A DNA stretch of 64,000 nt from the NCBI RefSeq assembly GCF_044904605.1, contig NZ_JADIKI010000021.1, positions 62,001-126,000 on the forward strand, read 5' to 3'. Position 1 is the first letter of the stretch, and each line of letters begins with the position of its first letter. The DNA comes from Dyella_B humi (lineage in GTDB: Bacteria; Pseudomonadota; Gammaproteobacteria; Xanthomonadales; Rhodanobacteraceae). Both the position numbers and the translations under genes were made by a program. The notes beneath the pieces are model-generated. The model was not told the origin of the DNA. It ran no database searches and saw only the letters and a program-made list of their open reading frames with translations. This document shows, in pieces, positions 8,001-14,553 of this stretch.

Positions 8001-10388
8001 CACTCCTGAAACCGGATTGCCATTCGCATCCAAGCATTGCGCGGTGACCGTGCCAGGCGCCCAGTTCACCATCCAGTGAACCTGCCCCGGCATGACCGTG
8101 GTGTTCTGCGTCAGATCCGAGCTGGAATTGACGTTCCAGGGATTGGGCACCTGATCCGCAAGCAATGTACCCGTGACCGGATCGTTGGGAACGCCGTTGA
8201 TAAGCAAGCGCACCGACGGACAGTTGCTGAATGCATTCTCCTGAATCGGAGTCCCTGCGGTGTACTCGTAGGCGCGATTCCAGTGATGCGCCAGGTGAAC
8301 GACTGGCTGCACCGAATACGGAATCCAGTTCGCCTGATAGATGTAGTAAAGCAAGCGGGGGAAACGATTCGCGTCGGTCGAGGAGTAACCCAGCGAGCGC
8401 ACGAAGTTCACCATGTTGGGCTGGTTCTGATACTCGGCCCACAGACTGATCTCGCCCGGCGACTCGGCGAAATACCATTGCGCCATGCCGAAGGCATTGG
8501 CCGCCCTTCCCTTCCGCCAGTCGTCAAGATACGGCGCTGCAAACGCAAGCTCATAGTCATAGGCAAGGCCGCGACCGGTGCCCATGTTGTCCCAATACTC
8601 GGCGCCAAAGGCCGGATTATTCGGATTCTGCTGCTTGTTACCGGCTTCGCAGCCGGCGCCGTCGCATTCGTCGATCAAACCGAATGAGGGGCTATACGTG
8701 CGATCGGCACTGCCGCGCGGATTGATGTTGTCCCACGTCGTTTCGATGGTCCCGAGTTCGCTGGCGAGCGCCGTATTCATGCCACCGTTATCCCTCTCCC
8801 AATCGAGAATGGACGGATGGCTGCGGTCGCGAATGATCATGTCGCGATGCAGTTCCTGCTTCAGCTCAAGATCGTCAGCCGTCGGATTGGAGCTGGCATT
8901 CCAGTAGCCCTCACCATCGCCGCTAGGCTGGTCGATCATGATGCCGTAGGCATCCGCGGCGGCTACCAACTCCGCACTGCTGGTCGAGTGGCCAGGGCGC
9001 CATACGTTGCCGCCTTGCGCCGCGATCTGCGCCATGTCGCGCCAAACCTGCTCGTCGGGAACCGACGAACCAAGCGCCGGATAGTCGTAACGGCCCGATC
9101 CGCCCCAAAGATAGACGGGATGACCATTGAAGTAAGGGAAGTTTGCATCCCACGTAATCGTGCGAATGCCCAGCGTGTCCTGTGTCGAATCGACCACGAC
9201 TCCGTTCACGCTGACGATGTGGTAGACCTTGTACAGATAAGGCGACCCGCACGACACCGCGGGCGTTCCACAGGTTGCATTATTCGGATACCACAACGTT
9301 GGGTTGGGAACCGTAATCTTCTGATCGAACATCGGCGTGGCGCCGGATGGAAACGTACTGGCCGTCATAGCCGGCACGGTTTGCGTAACCGGCGGCGCAG
9401 TGACAACCACGTTGCCCTTTGCGTCCACGATCTGCGTCGTCAAGGTGACCTGCTGCCCCGCCGACGTCTCATTCACCACATTGGTTTGCACATCAACGAC
9501 CGCCGAAGCGGCCGTAGCAGTGCCCTGCGCGGCAGGAACCTCCGATACCGTTCCGACGTAGGTACCCCAGGTCTTCTGATTCGAATAAACGTTCTGCGGG
9601 ATATGAACTGGATTTGTGACGTACAGCTTCACGTTGCGGAACAATCCCGCCATGGCCTGGCCGAAACGGAAAGCGCCGGAAAAGTTCGGCTGCTCAAACC
9701 ACGAGGCCCCGCGCGAGACATCGATGGCAATGACATTGTCCGTTTTGCCGTCCGCGGTGATATACGGTGTCAGGTCGACGATCACCGGTACGAAACCCAC
9801 CACGTGGGTAGCCTGCGCATCGGCAGCCACCGCGCTGACGCCGCGCAGCAACGTACCGTTTATAAAGACCTGGATACCGGTGTGCGATCCCTCAATGTTC
9901 AGTAGAAACTTCTGACCTGCGTACTTCGGATCCACCTTGAAATGCAGACGGTACCAGTTGTTGTTGCCCGTCAAAGACCCTTGGCCGCCGCCGGACGCCT
10001 GGTTGATGAAGGTGCGCGAGATATTGGCGTCGAAGGGCAAGCCCACTTGCGCCCAGGTGGCGCTGGTATCGGAACTCTCGCTGAAGCCAGGCGTTGAGTA
10101 GGCTGTCGAATTATTACTGTTCTCGAACCACCAGTTACTCTGCGGGGCATTCGACGTCGAGCTTGCGTTCCCGATGTACTGTGGAACGCCCGCGGCGAGA
10201 TTGATCGTGGAGCGCTGCGAGATGGGCAGTGTCGGCTCTACTTGCTGGGCATTGGCGTAACTAGCACTCACCAACGCCAGCAGTACAAGAAGCATCATGA
10301 AGAGCGTCCGTACGCCGCCTGCCGCTATGGATGCATCGCGTCTGGTTCCAACTTCCCAAGTACGGCAAGCATGCAGTATCACCGTCAT
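2061..10388 (-). CDS. Giant secreted multidomain carbohydrate-active protein: GH2-like N-terminus, CBM/Ig/Fn3/malectin modules, GH64-like C-terminus
   Basis: 2775 residues with a signal peptide (FMMLLVLLALVSASYANA, about 30-48); an internal ATG near 10298 would start right at it. Order by eye: GH2-type sugar-binding, Ig-like and TIM-barrel region (about 60-700), further beta domain to 980, Ig-like repeats (990-1230), F5/8 type C/CBM32 (about 1235-1400), DUF1566-like (1400-1520), Ig (1525-1610), Fn3, malectin (about 1719-1850), Fn3, malectin (about 1966-2090), two Fn3, Ig, and a GH64/thaumatin-like beta-1,3-glucanase domain (about 2388-2775; DWYEFTY, QFGLPLLLDVWG). It probably binds and processes beta-glucan or other plant or fungal polysaccharide outside the cell. 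In the GH2 region the motif after HPSIL reads DWERDNGG where active enzymes have WSxGNE, so the acid/base Glu seems absent. In the GH64 region the Asp expected in the QVDQFG motif is Asn. Substrate and activity are uncertain. Confidence 0.85.
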   Translation of the reverse strand: MTVILHACRTWEVGTRRDASIAAGGVRTLFMMLLVLLALVSASYANAQQVEPTLPISQRSTINLAAGVPQYIGNASSTSNAPQSNWWFENSNNSTAYSTPGFSESSDTSATWAQVGLPFDANISRTFINQASGGGQGSLTGNNNWYRLHFKVDPKYAGQKFLLNIEGSHTGIQVFINGTLLRGVSAVAADAQATHVVGFVPVIVDLTPYITADGKTDNVIAIDVSRGASWFEQPNFSGAFRFGQAMAGLFRNVKLYVTNPVHIPQNVYSNQKTWGTYVGTVSEVPAAQGTATAASAVVDVQTNVVNETSAGQQVTLTTQIVDAKGNVVVTAPPVTQTVPAMTASTFPSGATPMFDQKITVPNPTLWYPNNATCGTPAVSCGSPYLYKVYHIVSVNGVVVDSTQDTLGIRTITWDANFPYFNGHPVYLWGGSGRYDYPALGSSVPDEQVWRDMAQIAAQGGNVWRPGHSTSSAELVAAADAYGIMIDQPSGDGEGYWNASSNPTADDLELKQELHRDMIIRDRSHPSILDWERDNGGMNTALASELGTIETTWDNINPRGSADRTYSPSFGLIDECDGAGCEAGNKQQNPNNPAFGAEYWDNMGTGRGLAYDYELAFAAPYLDDWRKGRAANAFGMAQWYFAESPGEISLWAEYQNQPNMVNFVRSLGYSSTDANRFPRLLYYIYQANWIPYSVQPVVHLAHHWNRAYEYTAGTPIQENAFSNCPSVRLLINGVPNDPVTGTLLADQVPNPWNVNSSSDLTQNTTVMPGQVHWMVNWAPGTVTAQCLDANGNPVSGVSDTRTTAGTESKIVLSVVPDVTKPDGTSFQWTANGSDAAFVVAQVEDANGNLVPTAKDNVTFSVSGPATYMGGTQQLVADPSWTNYYQDAFSQANSTVIQGLPYAFFHSPGDPELNFEGGLQKIALRSTFTPGTVTVTASAPGLASGSVTLSSTAPVASSQSQAPVIIVPPVSQATTSGFPATFSVVASGSGTLSYQWSDANGPIAGATSATYTTPATTAANNGDTFTVTITSSSGLGTVTSTPVTLSVDAPANVVITTQPASQAVVDGQSATLTVAATGSPTLTYQWYQVGSGAISGANQTSYTTPVFTAAGSASFYVVVTNALGSVQSSTAAVTIDAATPVSIATQPASTIAPINEPVQFTAVVAGSAPYTYQWQFTPAGGSATILSGGTQLSNTLTYTIPAVSAANVGTYTVTVNNAANAPVTSNAARITLAPPGVNLALNAVATSSSTQNACNDGTTTPPYTGTGCLGPENAVDGNLSTRWGSATAGAPPTPAVPGVDPSWLQIDLGSVQSFNTVIINWENAYATQYQILYTNADPKTNPTWNVAYSTSAGAGGTETLSFPTVNARYVRLNGIQRATQYGYSVYEFQVYNVPQCGGASERYTVNASNASLVKDNLTGLTWTRTVMTDTTPGSQFTGVNAQTYCAGINMRLATQSEAQSIGGVNNSTCAFSGTWSTWTSTVDPNDSSKSAVVNFDGTSAYQVTNNYPGATLCTSGTDAGAAPTITAQPSNQAVAVGQTASFSVTATGLGSLSYQWFKNGNAIAGATSSSYTTPATTAADNGAVFSVAIGDVFGTTNSNTATLTAQANSCSAVPSAPGTLAAGANGSNQVNLTWGASTAASACTVSYTVYRSAVAGFIPSNVNQIATTAGTTYSDTSVAAASTYYYIVEASDAAGASTASNTATVTTSTSTCTTNCTSPDAIAISAGGPGAGYFAADEDFNGGTASGTNATININGVTNPAPESVYQNQRFGNFTYTLPGLTPGTSYVVRLHFDEFYWTKAGQRVFNVTINGTQVLTNFDVFAAAGGQDIAIAEQFTATANAQGQIVLQFATVKDNAEVNGIEVENATATNTPPNAPSKLAATVASSSQINLSWTASATSGVTYTVFRNGTAVSNGLTGTTYSDTGLTSSTTYSYTIEAVDSVGTSMASNTATATTFDVDCVSGCGSDVLAISAGGPAAGSYAADEDFNGGAASGTGATINIAGVTNPAPQSVYQHQRVGNNFSYTLPGLTAGANYVVRLHFDEFYWTKAGQRVFNVSINGTQVLSNFDIIATAGGQDIAIVEPFTATANAQGQIVLQFTTITDNAVINGIEVVAPPIGSPSSLTATSVSASQINLNWTASSASGVVYDVFRSTTSGFTPSSANQIATATSTSYSDTGLAVNTTYYYVVEASNTSGTSAPASQASATTIAIPDAPANLTATSASSSEVDLSWTASATSGVTYTVVRNGVAVANGLSGTSYSDTGLTASTTYSYAVEAVNAAGASPASNTAVTTTSASPTATAPVITTVPTSQTVTIGRTATFSVVASGTSLTYQWYKNGAVITGATSASYTTPGTTYADNTSTFTVAVSNSAGSANSSAATLSVNLAPSYTVVPGVIVTDLNNNTNGTWADNQIYVEILGNDPATGALSWVNYDGTITPANVADNTAANAVVAPNGQTYPNYAFTLAQSHQLKLPPLTAGRIYISEGSPLYMSIVAGANGNNGYAGPNPLNNTDPNINVHYDWYEFTYGANGGIFINTTQVNQFGLPLLLDVWGSNETYHMQVGINESIANLDQEYISQTPAVFHTPAPNNLRILSPAETTFGTGGANGNYFDSYIASAWAKYTTTPLTLTLNGRQFTGTTSGSTFTFTEVNPAAANAGETFVVQQPSTQDVLECAGTMASGVAGSSPQQQDENAIQLQLQNQICAATNRGVLLLTSTNWATASTYYQSSPANFYSQFWHQHSVSGLAYGFSYDDNNNQSTTIVTQQPEHMAFGIGW
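4050..5240 (-). repeat. Tandem Fn3-malectin unit, two near-identical copies inside the secreted protein gene
   Basis: The segments at about 4060-4500 and 4800-5240 encode almost the same malectin domain; both contain AISAGGP, YAADEDFNGG or FAADEDFNGG, and HFDEFYWTKAGQRVFNV. Each is flanked by a similar Fn3 module. The DNA is also highly similar, which indicates internal duplication. Confidence 0.8.
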
Positions 10389-10449
10389 CTCCCCTGCTAG
10401 AAAGCTCGAGCTTCTGAATTGAGAATCGCTATAACCGCGTAACCCACAT

Positions 10450-10483
10450 GGCCGTCATTCCCGCTTTCGCGGGAATGACGGCC
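10450..10483. repeat. REP-like palindrome
   Basis: Perfect inverted repeat with 15-bp arms (10450-10464 and 10469-10483) around a TTTC loop; the core arm is GTCATTCCCGC. It matches the form of extragenic palindromic elements dispersed in Xanthomonadales genomes. It lies about 60 bases upstream of the secreted glycosidase-like gene. Confidence 0.8.
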
Positions 10484-10839
10484 ACACATCAGGTACTTTC
10501 GCGGCTCGTGTCACTGAGATTGTCATCCCAGGCCACTCAGGGGTCGCATCATCCGCGCTGCTCACGACCATCGCAATGCAAAAAGGAAACTTTTTACGCA
10601 CTCTTTCGGGTAGAGCTTTGCGTATTGAGATGCATTGCTCATTTAGATGTCTAAATTTCGAAACTGAAATAAAAAAGACAAATAAGACGTTCGATGCCCA
10701 TCTTTCTGAGTTGAAAATTCCAACGCGATTGCTTTTCCTTTTTTCTTCTTGGCATCGGTATCCACATATCCTTTCGAAGTCATTCGCACACTGCTGTCCT
10801 GAGAAAATTTTGCACGGCTTGCCGAAATGCCTAAATATT

Positions 10840-10906
10840 CGTCATCCCGGCGAAAGCCGGACGTTCTCCGCGCTTCGCGCTACGTCCGGCTTTCGCCGGG
10901 ATGACG
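10840..10906. repeat. Long REP-like palindrome downstream of the SDR gene
   Basis: Perfect 25-bp arms (10840-10864 and 10882-10906) with a 17-base loop; the arm begins CGTCATCCCGGCGAAAGCCGG. It sits about 40 bases past the stop codon of the SDR gene and could act as a transcription or mRNA-end barrier. The same arm type recurs inside the synthase gene. Confidence 0.85.
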
Positions 10907-10947
10907 GTAAGGCAAGTGATCGCACCTGTCGTGAATAGTGAAAAAGC

Positions 10948-11799
10948 TCAATAAGCAGCTTCATCAAATTCCGTACTGCGCGTAAGCGTCTCCCACTCGT
11001 CGAAACTCTTTGCGAGGGCGGCAAGCTGTTTGCGTGCCAGATCGAGCGCATCCGCACCCAGCAGCAGGTGCAGTGGCGGATTTTTCGCCTTTATCGCCTC
11101 GATGATCGCAACAGCGCCCTTCGCCGGATCGTTGTGCTGCTTTCCGTGTGATTGGAGCAGCGCATTGCGTTGCTTACCCAAGGTGTCGGCAAACTCAGGA
11201 AGCCGGATGTTGGATTGCCGTATCGATCGGCCGCGAAAATCCGTCCGAAACGCGCCAGGCTCGACCACGGTCACACCGATACCGAACGGCGCCACTTCCT
11301 TTGCGAGGGTTTCGGAAAGCCCTTCAAGAGCGTACTTGCTCGCATGGTAGTAGCCGACGTTTGGAAACGTGGTCAGCCCCCCGATCGAGCTCACATTGAC
11401 GATATGCCCTTTGCCACGCTGCCTCATTCCCGGAAGCACGGCCTGCATCAAGGCGATGACGCCATGCACGTTTGTATCAAATTGCGCGCGGATTTCAGCA
11501 TCTTCGCCTTCCTCGATGGCGCCGATATAGCCATAACCGGCATTGTTCACGAGTACGTCGATATGACCGAACGTGTCATATGCGGTCTTCACCGCGGCAG
11601 TTATCTGCTCGGATTGGGTGACGTCGAGGGTGACAGCGATTGCTCTGTCGCCGTAATGCCCAACAAGGTCGCGCACTGCGTCGGCCTTGCGTGCCGTGGC
11701 AACGACACGATAGCCGCGTTCAAGCACCTTTTCGGCCAAGGCTCGACCTAAACCGGAAGAGCTGCCTGTTATCAACCACACTGAATTGTCGCCAATCAT
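10948..11799 (-). CDS. Classical short-chain dehydrogenase/reductase
   Basis: The ATG at 11799 is chosen because GGAG lies seven bases upstream; the frame is open for 28 more codons, but those are not needed for the fold. The 283-residue protein has the NAD(P)-binding motif TGSSSGLG near the N-terminus, the NNAG motif, the catalytic Ser in NVSSIGG and the YHASK Tyr-Lys pair, so the Rossmann-fold oxidoreductase active site is complete. An Arg shortly after the first beta-alpha unit (ATARKADAV) suggests NADP preference. The substrate is unknown. It is divergent from a LysR regulator with a 109-bp gap, the usual arrangement when the regulator controls the enzyme gene. It is probably not part of the biosynthetic operon. 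Confidence 0.88.
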   Translation of the reverse strand: MIGDNSVWLITGSSSGLGRALAEKVLERGYRVVATARKADAVRDLVGHYGDRAIAVTLDVTQSEQITAAVKTAYDTFGHIDVLVNNAGYGYIGAIEEGEDAEIRAQFDTNVHGVIALMQAVLPGMRQRGKGHIVNVSSIGGLTTFPNVGYYHASKYALEGLSETLAKEVAPFGIGVTVVEPGAFRTDFRGRSIRQSNIRLPEFADTLGKQRNALLQSHGKQHNDPAKGAVAIIEAIKAKNPPLHLLLGADALDLARKQLAALAKSFDEWETLTRSTEFDEAAY

Positions 11800-11908
11800 G
11801 ATTTCTCCGTTTCTTTTCGGACCGCCGGCGCTGTCTTGACGCGCCTTGACCTCGAGAAAGGATAGGGGCGACCATCCATTCAATCATCGCGAATAATTAG
11901 CATGACGC

Positions 11909-12850
11909 ATGCAATCAGATAAAACGATGTCGCCCGGAGTCATATCACGCGGGGTTCTCGACGACCTCGCAGCCTTCGCCGCTGTCGCGCGTACGCGAAG
12001 CTTTTCGCGTGCCGCCGCCGAATTGAATGTTTCCAATTCGATGCTGAGCTATACGATCAAGCGACTGGAATCCCGCCTCGGCTATCCACTGCTTCGGCGA
12101 ACCAGTCGCAGCGTCGCGCCGACCTCCGAAGGGGAGATGCTCCTGTTGGCGCTCGAACCTGCGTTGGACGCCATTGACAGCGCCCTGGGCGAGCTGAGCC
12201 AAAACCGTGATCGCGTTTCTGGCACCCTGCGCATCACCGCCACGCGGCAGGGGTATAAGGCCGTCATTCGTCCGGTGCTGACCGATTTCTGCGCGACCTA
12301 TCCGGAGGCAACCGTCGAAGTCATCATCGACTATGCCTTCCGGGATCTCGTTTCCGAGCGCTTCGATGCCGGCATTCGGCTAGGTGAGAAGCTCCAGCAA
12401 GATATGGTCGCCTTGCCAGTCGGGCCGACGCTCAGGATGACCGTGGTCGCCTCGCCTGAATATCTGTCGCGACATCGCGCTCCCGGCACACCGGAAGATC
12501 TCCAGCATCACCGTTGCATCAATTACCGCATGGAAACAGCAGGCAACATTTATGCATGGGAATTTGAAAAGGATGGCCGCGAATTGAAAGTGGAGCTCTC
12601 TGGCCCGCTGACATTCAATGAGCCGGACCTCATGCTTCAAGCCGCGATCGATGGCCTTGGCATCGCCTACGTGCTGGAGCATGAGGCGACACCCCATATC
12701 ACAGCGGGGCGTTTAGTCAGGCTATTGGAAGACTGGACCCCTCCCTTCCCCGGATTTTTCCTCTACTACCCTTCGCGCAAGCAGGTCTCTCCTGTCCTGG
12801 CTGCATTATTGACGCTCTTGCGAGCGCGGCGAGATGAGCCAGCGGCTTGA
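11909..12850 (+). CDS. LysR-family transcriptional regulator
   Basis: 313 residues. The N-terminal winged helix-turn-helix reads LDDLAAFAAVARTRSFSRAA then AELNVSNSMLSYTIKRLE, typical of LysR proteins. It is followed by the linker helix and a two-lobe effector-binding domain (about 95-300) with GTLRITATRQGYKAVI and the closing FFLYYPSRKQVSPVLAALL, which is common in the group that regulates neighbouring SDR or quinone-reductase genes. ATGs at 11909 and 11927 are both possible starts. It is transcribed away from the SDR gene and ends convergently, 99 bases before the last gene of the biosynthetic operon. It probably controls the SDR gene and itself from the shared 11800-11908 region; a role in the PKS operon is possible but not indicated. 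Confidence 0.88.
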   Translation: MQSDKTMSPGVISRGVLDDLAAFAAVARTRSFSRAAAELNVSNSMLSYTIKRLESRLGYPLLRRTSRSVAPTSEGEMLLLALEPALDAIDSALGELSQNRDRVSGTLRITATRQGYKAVIRPVLTDFCATYPEATVEVIIDYAFRDLVSERFDAGIRLGEKLQQDMVALPVGPTLRMTVVASPEYLSRHRAPGTPEDLQHHRCINYRMETAGNIYAWEFEKDGRELKVELSGPLTFNEPDLMLQAAIDGLGIAYVLEHEATPHITAGRLVRLLEDWTPPFPGFFLYYPSRKQVSPVLAALLTLLRARRDEPAA

Positions 12851-12949
12851 GTGAGGCAGATTGTAGGCAGTGATGCTGGCCACGAGCACGCTAGCATCGA
12901 GCGTCACAGCGGCGATGCCAGCACTCGCCGGATCTGTTCACCGAAAATT

Positions 12950-13753
12950 TCAACTCGGTCCAGCGACGAGCATCGCCACTACAGCGGATACCGAAGGATT
13001 CAAGGCTAGCGCGATCGTCGCCTGCTCTTGATCCACCGGCAGATGGATCAGGCGCAATGATGCCGGATGATGGAGCACGGGCTCGCTTTGATCCAGGCAG
13101 ACATCGATGGTTTGCAGGTCGTCGCTGAGCCCTTTTCCGGTAGCTTTCAAGATGGCTTCCTTGCGCGTCCAGCAGCGTTTGAACAGTGCCAGGCGACTAT
13201 CCAATGGGGCTTGCTCGATGTGACGGCGCTCGGTCGGATGCGTGATCGTGGTGAGAAGATCCCGATAGTCCTTCAGATGCGCAAAGGTTTCGACATCGAT
13301 GCCAATGGGTTCGTGCTGGCTTACGGCACAGGCAACCCAGTGGCCTGAGTGGGACAGGTTGTAAGCGGGCGCGTCGGCCAAAAAGGGCTTGCCATGAGGG
13401 CCGATGGAGAAGGCTCGCGGCATCGAAACATCTCGCGGACAAACCAGACGATGCACCATGGTGCGCCCTAGCACGAAGTTGTGGCGGTCGCCGGTTTGGC
13501 GAAAGCGCGCGGCACGTTGTCGATCTTCGTCGGTCAACACGTGCTCGTCGGCGAACACTTCCGCGCCACGCAAGATCGCCACGAAGGCATGACCCTGCGC
13601 CAACGCGTCGTCGCAAGCATCTCGGGCCTGCTGCCACAAAACAGCGGGGGTGGCATGGATGACGATGAGCCGGCATCCTGCCCGCATGTCTATGGCACCG
13701 CTATCACGCATGCTGGCCAGATCATTCATGCGCGGCCATTCTTTGCGCTCCAT
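12950..13753 (-). CDS. Sfp-type 4'-phosphopantetheinyl transferase
   Basis: 267 residues with the family motifs in order: a GPHGKPFL element, NLSHSGHW, the Mg-binding IGIDVE and the W(T)RKEAILKATGKGL helix. It transfers phosphopantetheine from CoA to the conserved Ser of carrier proteins, and the operon encodes eleven carriers, six ACP and five PCP-type. The start at 13753 has GGAGAG five bases upstream and overlaps the end of the thioesterase gene by 32 bases, so the two are translationally linked. The long W(x)2KEA segment places it with broad-specificity Sfp enzymes and not AcpS. It is the last gene of the operon; no intrinsic terminator is obvious after it. Confidence 0.93.
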   Translation of the reverse strand: MERKEWPRMNDLASMRDSGAIDMRAGCRLIVIHATPAVLWQQARDACDDALAQGHAFVAILRGAEVFADEHVLTDEDRQRAARFRQTGDRHNFVLGRTMVHRLVCPRDVSMPRAFSIGPHGKPFLADAPAYNLSHSGHWVACAVSQHEPIGIDVETFAHLKDYRDLLTTITHPTERRHIEQAPLDSRLALFKRCWTRKEAILKATGKGLSDDLQTIDVCLDQSEPVLHHPASLRLIHLPVDQEQATIALALNPSVSAVVAMLVAGPS

Positions 13754-14513
13754 CTTCTCTCCAGCGCGCGAACAAGTCGTCGATCAGTGCGATGCGTTGA
13801 TGATTGAGATAGAAGTGGTCGCCTTCGAAGCTGCGGCACGCAAAGCCCGGTAGCGCCCAGCGTTCCCAGGCCAGTATCCGTGTCGGCGTGATATGTGCGT
13901 CGGCGGTACCGGCGTAAGCCGTGATCGGCAACCGGAACGCGCTGCCTTCCGGCACCACGTAGCTGTCGATGAGATTGAAGTCCGCACGCAGCACCGACAG
14001 CACGACTTTCAGGTATTCGGGATGCCCGAGGATTTCGCTTGGCGTAGCGCCAAAGCTCTCCAGTGTGCGCAGCAATTCCGTATCGTTAAGCGTGGCGCGC
14101 GATCTTTCCCGCCGGCACAGTTGCGGCGCGGGGCACGCCGATACGAACAAGCGTTTCGGTAGAGGCAAACGGCGCTCATGCAATTGCCGTGCGACTTCGA
14201 AGCCCACCACACCGCCCAGGCTATGGCCGAAGAAGGCAAACGGGAGATCGAGCGGCAGCATGTCGGCCAGCATCATGGCCAGCGTGTCCAGTCGATACAG
14301 GGGCGGTTCGGCGAAGCGTGTTTCCCGCCCTGGAATCGCCGCCGCCCACACTTCGGTGTATGGCGCAACATGTTGCTGCCAGTCTCGGAAGAGCGAAGGG
14401 CCGCCGCCAGCGTGATGAAAACAGATCAGGCGGCGACGGGCGCCAGCGCTCGCGCCAAAGCGCCGAAACCAGCGGCCTGGATCGATCGCGCTTGCCCGCA
14501 TGTTTACTACCAT
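13722..14513 (-). CDS. Type II thioesterase (external editing TE)
   Basis: 263 residues, alpha/beta-hydrolase. Visible are the oxyanion segment LICFHHAGGGPSLFRDW, the nucleophile motif FFGHSLGGVVGFE, an Asp near TADAHITP and the His in FEGDHFYL, which together form the Ser-Asp-His triad of GrsT/SrfA-TE-type proteins. Such enzymes clear misprimed or stalled acyl groups from carrier proteins and keep assembly lines active. The ATG at 14513 has a purine-rich GGGAGGGAAGGGGG stretch upstream, and a second ATG lies at 14501. It sits between the exporter and the PPTase, overlapping the latter. It is distinct from the TE domain fused to the synthase. Confidence 0.92.
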   Translation of the reverse strand: MVVNMRASAIDPGRWFRRFGASAGARRRLICFHHAGGGPSLFRDWQQHVAPYTEVWAAAIPGRETRFAEPPLYRLDTLAMMLADMLPLDLPFAFFGHSLGGVVGFEVARQLHERRLPLPKRLFVSACPAPQLCRRERSRATLNDTELLRTLESFGATPSEILGHPEYLKVVLSVLRADFNLIDSYVVPEGSAFRLPITAYAGTADAHITPTRILAWERWALPGFACRSFEGDHFYLNHQRIALIDDLFARWREDGAQRMAAHE

Positions 14514-14553
14514 GGCGCCCCCTTCCCTCCCGTCCTGCTTAATGCCTAGATGC

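Larger units (their letters stand above)
10389..10947. other. 559-bp intergenic region with two REP hairpins and an AT-rich central part
   Basis: No convincing gene is present. The segment from about 10560 to 10760 is clearly richer in A+T than its surroundings and lies upstream of the secreted glycosidase-like gene (read leftward from 10388), so it probably carries that gene's promoter, although no clean -10/-35 pair stood out. The flanks carry the two palindromes listed separately. Confidence 0.6.

Noticed and set aside
12851..12949. Possible terminator between LysR and PPTase genes
   Set aside because: Only a weak GATGCT/AGCATC stem with a long loop and no T run.
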